From contig JAGXOB010000036.1 of the NCBI GenBank assembly GCA_019894735.1, positions 9,025 through 19,240 on the forward strand: 10,216 nucleotides of DNA. Reading direction: 5' to 3'. The translations under genes were made by a program, and so were the position numbers. Shown in pieces: positions 6,384 through 10,216 of this stretch; the stretch's first letter is position 1; every line of letters begins with the position of its first letter. The stretch is from Promethearchaeota archaeon. GTDB lineage: Archaea > Asgardarchaeota > Lokiarchaeia > Sigynarchaeales > SOKP01. The notes under the pieces are model-generated. The model made no database searches. It saw only the letters and a program-made list of their open reading frames with translations, and had not been told where the DNA came from.

Positions 6384-6755
6384 TTGCCATGCATACACGG
6401 TCTTGAAAATAACAACTGCCCTATTTGCCGGATGACAAAATCAACAGTTCCACGAACCCCGATTCTTAACAAGGCAGAGAAAATAGAGAATATAAGACCA
6501 GAGAACCCTTTTTTTAAAAACCACCTTTCTAATAAAAATCAAACTGAAGATTATTTGACTAAAAGTAATAAATTACTACAACCGCATATAATAAATCCAT
6601 TACCATCACCAAACCTTATTAATACAATTCCTAATTTCGAAAATAAAGAGTTAATGAAGAAATTGGATGATCTAGATATTGAAAGATGGGATAGTTATGG
6701 AATTTCAAAGAAAGTCAAACTAGAAAAGCCTAATCTAAAACTCGATAACGATTAG
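6384..6755 (+). CDS. small CxH/CxxC zinc-ribbon-like protein, function unknown (123 aa)
   Basis: The protein opens with PCIHGLENNNCPICR, giving C3-x-H5 and C12-x2-C15, a plausible single zinc site at the extreme N terminus. The remainder (about 20-95) is rich in Asn, Pro, Lys and Ser and looks disordered. It ends in a short conserved-looking tail, LDDLDIERWDSYGISKKVKL (97-116), which could be a binding motif. An in-frame TAA at 6378-6380 leaves only ATT (6381) or TTG (6384) as start; TTG is chosen because it is a recognised start and has a GTGAT SD-like element at suitable distance. An ATG at 6389 is in another frame. The zinc site begins two residues after the start, which argues that the protein really begins here. 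It may be co-transcribed with the phosphorylase gene 154 bases downstream, though that gene seems to have its own promoter. The function is not recognised; a protein-protein or nucleic-acid adaptor is only a guess. Confidence 0.7.
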   Translation: MPCIHGLENNNCPICRMTKSTVPRTPILNKAEKIENIRPENPFFKNHLSNKNQTEDYLTKSNKLLQPHIINPLPSPNLINTIPNFENKELMKKLDDLDIERWDSYGISKKVKLEKPNLKLDND

Positions 6756-6784
6756 GATTGCTTAAATAATAATTGAGGATTAAC

Positions 6785-6799
6785 AGAAAGGTTTATATC
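6785..6799 (+). promoter_or_regulatory. candidate BRE/TATA box upstream of the glucan phosphorylase gene (distal)
   Basis: A purine-rich BRE-like agaaagg (6785-6791) is directly followed by tttatatc (6792-6799), close to the archaeal TATA consensus. Transcription would be expected to start near 6820-6825, giving a leader of about 85-90 bases before the phosphorylase ATG. Confidence 0.45.
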
Positions 6800-6835
6800 A
6801 TTCATTTTAACATAAGAATTTAAAGTAAGTGTTTT

Positions 6836-6856
6836 AAAAATTATATATATAATATC
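6836..6856 (+). promoter_or_regulatory. candidate TATA box upstream of the glucan phosphorylase gene (proximal)
   Basis: An A run (6836-6840) is followed by ttatatatataatatc (6841-6856). Initiation about 25 bases downstream would give a leader of about 35-40 bases, which fits the ATG at 6910 better than the distal element. Either or both could be used. Confidence 0.4.
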
Positions 6857-6909
6857 AAATTATTTTTTGCTTAGATCAAGTTAAAAACTAACGAAATAAG
6901 TGTTATGCG

Positions 6910-8631
6910 ATGGAAATTAACAAAAATTTAAAAGATAGCACTCAAGTTGCTTATATTTCTATGGAAATTGCCGTTGATTCAAATATTCCAACATATAGTG
7001 GAGGCTTAGGCGTACTATCGGGAGATACAGTTAGAGCTGCAGCAGATTTAGAGCTTCCCATGGTAGGAATATGTTTGTGTTATAGTTCCGGTTATTTTTA
7101 TCAATTTTTTAATGAATTTGGAGAACAAAAAGAAAAAGAAATTGAATGGAACTTCTTTTACGAGTTTGAAAAAGTTGAGAAACCTATAAAGATAAAAATT
7201 GAAGATAAGGAAGTTTTAATTTCTGCTTGGTTATACCGAGTAATAGGACAATCAGGTCATATTCTCCCTATTTATTTATTGACTACGGATATTGAAGGAA
7301 ACGAAGAATGGATGAAAAATATGACCGGGTCTCTTTACGATTCCACTTCTCGATGGAATAGAATTGTTCAAGAAATGATAATAGGGATAGGGGGTGTAAA
7401 ACTATTAAAATCTTTAGGGTATAATAATATACAGACTTACCATCTCAACGAAGGTCACGGCTCATTCTCAATTGTAGAACTCTATGATATGTTCGGAGGT
7501 GATCTTGATAAAGTAAAAGAAAAGGTAGTGTTTACCACTCATACACCAGTTCCAGCGGGACACGATCGATTTAATCAAGATTTAATAGATAAAGTATTTG
7601 AAAATAGAATGCCCCCTGAAATTAGAAAAATCGCTGACGATAAAGGTAAATTCAATATGACTCATTTAGGAATGGGACTTTCCAGATACAGAAATGGAGT
7701 AGCAAAAAAGCATGGGGAAATAACAAAAATCATGTTTCCTCAATATGAAGTTGACTACATTACAAATGGCATTCATTTAAGTTCTTGGGTTAGCGAACCG
7801 TTTCGACAAATATTTGATAAAAAATGGCCTAATTGGAAATCAAATCCTCAAATTTTGCAGAACGCGATTGAGCTAGATGATTTAGATATTTTTGACGCAC
7901 ATATTGAAAATAAATTCAATTTAATTAGTTATCAAAAAGGTCATAGTTGGAACCTCTTAGACGAAGAATTAATTACAATAGGTTTCGCCAGACGTTTTGC
8001 AACCTATAAAAGAGCAACCTTAATATTTAAAGACATAGATAAACTAGGTAAAATTTGCAAAAATAAAATTCAATTTATATTTGCGGGAAAAGCGCACCCA
8101 AAAGATATGATGGGAAAGGATTTCATTAAAGAAATCTATGAAAAAGGCGAATATCTTTATGATAATTATGGTGTTAAGGTTGTTATGATGGAAAATTATA
8201 ATATGGACCTGTCTCATATGATGGTATCTGGTTGTGATGTGTGGCTCAATACACCAGAAAGATATCGCGAAGCGAGTGGCACTAGTGGAATGAAGGCTGC
8301 TCTCAATGGTGTTTTAAATTTCAGCGTTCAAGATGGGTGGTGGCTGGAAGGATATCGTATGAATTCCATGGCGGGATGGGCAATTGGACCTAACGATTCA
8401 AATCCTGATGATGTTGGAGTTTCAAATGGTTGGGAAGTTGACGCAGAATTACTTTATGATACTTTAGAGAATAATATAATACCAACTTATTTAAATCACG
8501 ACGAATGGTTGTTTAAAAGTAAAAACGCAATAGCTTTAGCTGCTTACTTTAACACTAATAGAATGATGAATGAATACGCGAAAAAAGCATATAAGCTTAT
8601 AAAACAGAAGCCTTGGAAATTTACGGGCTAG
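6910..8631 (+). CDS. glgP: alpha-glucan (glycogen/maltodextrin) phosphorylase, short archaeal type
   Basis: The 573-residue GT35 enzyme phosphorolyses alpha-1,4-glucan to glucose-1-phosphate in the cytoplasm, using pyridoxal phosphate. Motifs in order: AYISMEIAVDSNIPTYSGGL (14-33), LNEGHGSF (179-186), TTHTPVPAGHDRF (209-221), NGIHLSSW (286-293), GFARRFATYKRA (358-369), FAGKAHPKD (391-399) and NTPERYREASGTSGMK (447-462), where K462 is the expected PLP Schiff-base lysine, followed by DGWWLEGY. These are typical of the phosphorylase group known from Thermotoga, actinobacteria and archaea. Those relatives are often about 830 residues because of an N-terminal DUF3417 domain; this protein starts directly at the catalytic part, so it is a naturally short form rather than a broken one. 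The ATG at 6910 has no SD. Downstream lies a convergent gene, so it is either alone or co-transcribed with the zinc-ribbon gene. Confidence 0.95.
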   Translation: MEINKNLKDSTQVAYISMEIAVDSNIPTYSGGLGVLSGDTVRAAADLELPMVGICLCYSSGYFYQFFNEFGEQKEKEIEWNFFYEFEKVEKPIKIKIEDKEVLISAWLYRVIGQSGHILPIYLLTTDIEGNEEWMKNMTGSLYDSTSRWNRIVQEMIIGIGGVKLLKSLGYNNIQTYHLNEGHGSFSIVELYDMFGGDLDKVKEKVVFTTHTPVPAGHDRFNQDLIDKVFENRMPPEIRKIADDKGKFNMTHLGMGLSRYRNGVAKKHGEITKIMFPQYEVDYITNGIHLSSWVSEPFRQIFDKKWPNWKSNPQILQNAIELDDLDIFDAHIENKFNLISYQKGHSWNLLDEELITIGFARRFATYKRATLIFKDIDKLGKICKNKIQFIFAGKAHPKDMMGKDFIKEIYEKGEYLYDNYGVKVVMMENYNMDLSHMMVSGCDVWLNTPERYREASGTSGMKAALNGVLNFSVQDGWWLEGYRMNSMAGWAIGPNDSNPDDVGVSNGWEVDAELLYDTLENNIIPTYLNHDEWLFKSKNAIALAAYFNTNRMMNEYAKKAYKLIKQKPWKFTG

Positions 8632-8650
8632 TACCTTTTAGTACTTTTAT
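8630..8650 (+). terminator. weak hairpin/T-rich terminator candidate after the phosphorylase gene
   Basis: AGTAC (8630-8634) and GTACT (8641-8645) form a five-pair stem with a six-base loop, overlapping the stop codon and followed by tttat. It lies in the 38-base gap before the convergent neighbour's 3' end. The stem is short and archaeal termination depends more on T runs, so support is modest. Confidence 0.3.
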
Positions 8651-8669
8651 AGAAATTGAGGAAATTAAG

Positions 8670-9173
8670 TTATTTATTACAATTAATGAGCTTAAAAGGC
8701 TTAATTTTGATATAATCGTCGATTTTTTTTTGTTTAAAATACTCTTCAAAGGATTGTCTAAGTATGTCCTCTATCGTATCTACTCCAGATATCAAACCTT
8801 CCATGTCTTTAGCTAACAAAAGCATGTAATTAGATGTTGATTCCAGATAAAAGCACCCTGGGTTGATATGGAGATCCTTGTGTGGATAAATAATTTGATT
8901 AGCGTCTTTTATGCCTTGACTTGTTGTAAATATGACTATCAAAAATTTATCTGAATATTCTACTTTTAAATAAGAATCTCTTATTCCAGAAGCAAGAAGA
9001 GTGTAATCTGTATAATCTTTGAAAATTAGTTGTAATCGAGTCAATTCTTTCCTGAATTTATTTTTATTGTGGAAAAAGCTAAAATCCTTGTCCAATTTTA
9101 ATGGCTCATCGTTTAGATACGTAATTTCCTGTGGATGCGATCGAAATTCATAATCTCTGATATTTTTTGACAT
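8670..9173 (-). CDS. stand-alone domain resembling the GH20b N-terminal domain of hexosaminidases (167 aa)
   Basis: The protein has 167 residues and no signal peptide, membrane segment or recognised catalytic motif. Its layout resembles the alpha/beta domain that precedes the catalytic barrel in GH20 and related glycosidases. HPQEITYLNDEPLKLDKD near the N terminus resembles the usual P-x-E-I-x-Y pattern. INPGCFYLESTSNYMLLLAK followed by DMEGLISGVDTIEDILRQ resembles the E-x-Y-x-L...A-x-D-x-x-G-x-x-x-G-x-x-T-L...L pattern. DDYIKIKPFKLI resembles the strand just before the barrel. The chain then ends, so no glycosidase catalytic residues exist; the DNA beyond it is the antisense of the phosphorylase gene. 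It may be a carbohydrate- or partner-binding domain, or a distant homologue with another role. The ATG at 9173 has no SD and may be leaderless. It is transcribed towards the phosphorylase gene and divergently from the dihydrouridine synthase gene. The domain assignment is from pattern recognition only. Confidence 0.8.
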   Translation of the reverse strand: MSKNIRDYEFRSHPQEITYLNDEPLKLDKDFSFFHNKNKFRKELTRLQLIFKDYTDYTLLASGIRDSYLKVEYSDKFLIVIFTTSQGIKDANQIIYPHKDLHINPGCFYLESTSNYMLLLAKDMEGLISGVDTIEDILRQSFEEYFKQKKIDDYIKIKPFKLINCNK

Positions 9174-9308
9174 TGTTAACTAGTGTTCGTATTTAGTAAA
9201 CTAAAAATCGTTTAAAATTAAAAGTCTAACTAAGATAAATTGTTAGGTTTTTAAAAAATTCTTGTTTATAGAATGTAAAGAATATTAAAAATAAGCTTTT
9301 TATACAAA
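9174..9308. promoter_or_regulatory. Divergent promoter region between the GH20b-like gene and the dihydrouridine synthase gene
   Basis: The 135-base AT-rich gap should hold both promoters. On the plus strand, ttaggtttttaaaaaattc (9242-9260) is a BRE/TATA-like candidate at a workable distance. The nearer ttttatac (9298-9305) is too close to the ATG at 9309 to be its TATA box. No SD precedes either start, consistent with short-leader or leaderless transcripts. Confidence 0.35.
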
Positions 9309-10216
9309 ATGAAATTAGGAACGCTTCTTTTAGCTAATAATTTGATCTTAGCACCAATGTTACAAGTAAGTACCGGCCCATTCAGGCGATTTTGTAGAAT
9401 GTTTGGTGACATCGGATTAGTAAGTGTTCCAATGCTTTATACTAAAAGAGTAGAAAAAAGCCCAAACACGGTTTTAAGGGATCTCCATAAAATTGAGGAG
9501 GAAAAACCAATAAGCCTGCAACTAATAGGGTCAGATTTAAATGCCTTAAGGAGTTCAATAGATTTTCTTGAAAGTTATAAATTCGATGTATTAGATATAA
9601 ACGCCGGTTGTCCTTCTAAAAGGGCTATAAAAGCGCAAGAAGGAGGGTATTTACTTAAAGATTTAGGAAAATTAAAGAATTTAATAAAAGTTGCTGTAAA
9701 ATACTCGTCAAGACCAGTTTCTTTAAAAGTTAGGTTAGGATTCGATAACTTAAACGATATCGATAAACTAGTGAGCATTGTAAATGATTCGGGTATAGAA
9801 TTCCTGACGGTTCATGGAAGGACGGTAAGAGACCGTTTTAACGATGGTAAACGTAACTTAGAATCAATAAAAAAAATTAAATCGTTATTAAAAATTCCCG
9901 TTATTGGTAATGGCAACATATTCAACCAAAAAATAGCTCGAGAGTTCTTAGAGTTTACAAATGTTGATGCGTTAATGATTGGAAGAGGATCGATGGGAAA
10001 TCCCGAGATCTTTAACCAGATTGATCAATATCTGAAAAAAGGAGTAGAATATATTATTGAAAGTAATGCAAAGAAAATGAAAGAATACATTAAACTATAT
10101 GAACGCTGTATTAACGAATATTTAGATGAGACTTTCGAGATTCCGTATTCTGTTGAAAAATATAAATTCATGGAGTTGAGAAGAAATTTAATTTGGCTAA
10201 GTAAAAATATCCAAGG
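9309..10216 (+). CDS. tRNA-dihydrouridine synthase (Dus family), 3' end cut by window edge
   Basis: The frame is open for 302 codons from the ATG at 9309 to the window end. This FMN- and NAD(P)H-dependent enzyme reduces uridines in the tRNA D-loop region to dihydrouridine. The TIM-barrel signatures are complete: APMLQVSTGPFRRF (15-28), SLQLIGSD (69-76), DINAGCPSK (96-104) with catalytic C101, GGYLLKD (112-118), SLKVRLGFD (138-146) with K140, TVHGRTVRDRF (167-177) with H169, IPVIGNGNIF (196-205) and MIGRGSMGNPEIF (223-235), the last two forming the FMN-phosphate site. The C-terminal helical tRNA-binding domain has begun (about 245 onward); the family is usually 310-350 residues, so little is missing. 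The exact uridine position cannot be told. It is divergent from the GH20b-like gene, and the context does not suggest an operon upstream. Confidence 0.95.
   Translation, partial: MKLGTLLLANNLILAPMLQVSTGPFRRFCRMFGDIGLVSVPMLYTKRVEKSPNTVLRDLHKIEEEKPISLQLIGSDLNALRSSIDFLESYKFDVLDINAGCPSKRAIKAQEGGYLLKDLGKLKNLIKVAVKYSSRPVSLKVRLGFDNLNDIDKLVSIVNDSGIEFLTVHGRTVRDRFNDGKRNLESIKKIKSLLKIPVIGNGNIFNQKIAREFLEFTNVDALMIGRGSMGNPEIFNQIDQYLKKGVEYIIESNAKKMKEYIKLYERCINEYLDETFEIPYSVEKYKFMELRRNLIWLSKNIQ

Noticed and set aside
8613..8816. A plus-strand frame overlapping the end of the phosphorylase gene and antisense to the GH20b-like gene.
   Set aside because: It overlaps the phosphorylase 3' end, is hydrophobic and low-complexity, and has no SD; the minus-strand frame is longer and has domain-like patterning.
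9575..9778. A minus-strand 67-codon frame inside the dihydrouridine synthase gene.
   Set aside because: It is antisense to strongly conserved catalytic motifs of Dus and has no features of its own.

Overview
The window looks like chromosomal DNA of an AT-rich archaeon (roughly one third G+C by eye). Evidence for archaea: an archaeal-type short alpha-glucan phosphorylase, a Dus-family tRNA-dihydrouridine synthase, an archaeal-style Nop2/Sun RNA cytosine methyltransferase, TATA/BRE-like promoter elements, poly-T stretches after genes, and several genes without a Shine-Dalgarno sequence. The HEAT plus leucine-rich-repeat protein and the small Cys/His zinc-ribbon protein would fit an Asgard (Lokiarchaeota-like) lineage, but that placement is inference. 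I see no IS element, CRISPR array, tRNA, rRNA or phage gene.

Layout. Left edge, minus strand: the 5' end of a Nop2/Sun-family RNA m5C methyltransferase, cut by the window edge and with a puzzling start. After a divergent 250-bp AT-rich gap comes a plus-strand CYTH-domain (CyaB-type) gene at 385-984. A five-gene minus-strand block then runs from 6281 down to 1087: a double-SIS sugar-phosphate isomerase/deaminase-like enzyme, an MFS exporter-type permease, a GDP-mannose-pyrophosphorylase-like nucleotidyltransferase with a left-handed beta-helix tail, a HEAT-LRR protein, and a 95-residue conserved-looking hypothetical. The last three are packed with 2-bp and 15-bp gaps. Divergent to this block on the plus strand are a 123-residue zinc-ribbon protein and an alpha-glucan phosphorylase. 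Convergent with the phosphorylase is a 167-residue protein that resembles the non-catalytic N-terminal domain of GH20-type hexosaminidases without a catalytic barrel. The right edge holds a plus-strand dihydrouridine synthase, truncated by the window end.

How the genes may work together. Three enzymes handle sugars or sugar phosphates: the phosphorylase releases glucose-1-phosphate from alpha-glucan, the SIS enzyme probably acts on an (amino)sugar-6-phosphate, and the nucleotidyltransferase probably activates a hexose-1-phosphate for glycan synthesis. A coherent pathway is possible but not proved, because the genes lie on both strands and the permease belongs to a drug-efflux-like MFS group. 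The two RNA-modification genes at the edges are ordinary housekeeping genes. The least explained pieces are the orphan GH20b-like domain, the HEAT-LRR protein with its two LRR blocks and conserved-looking linker, and the zinc-ribbon protein.
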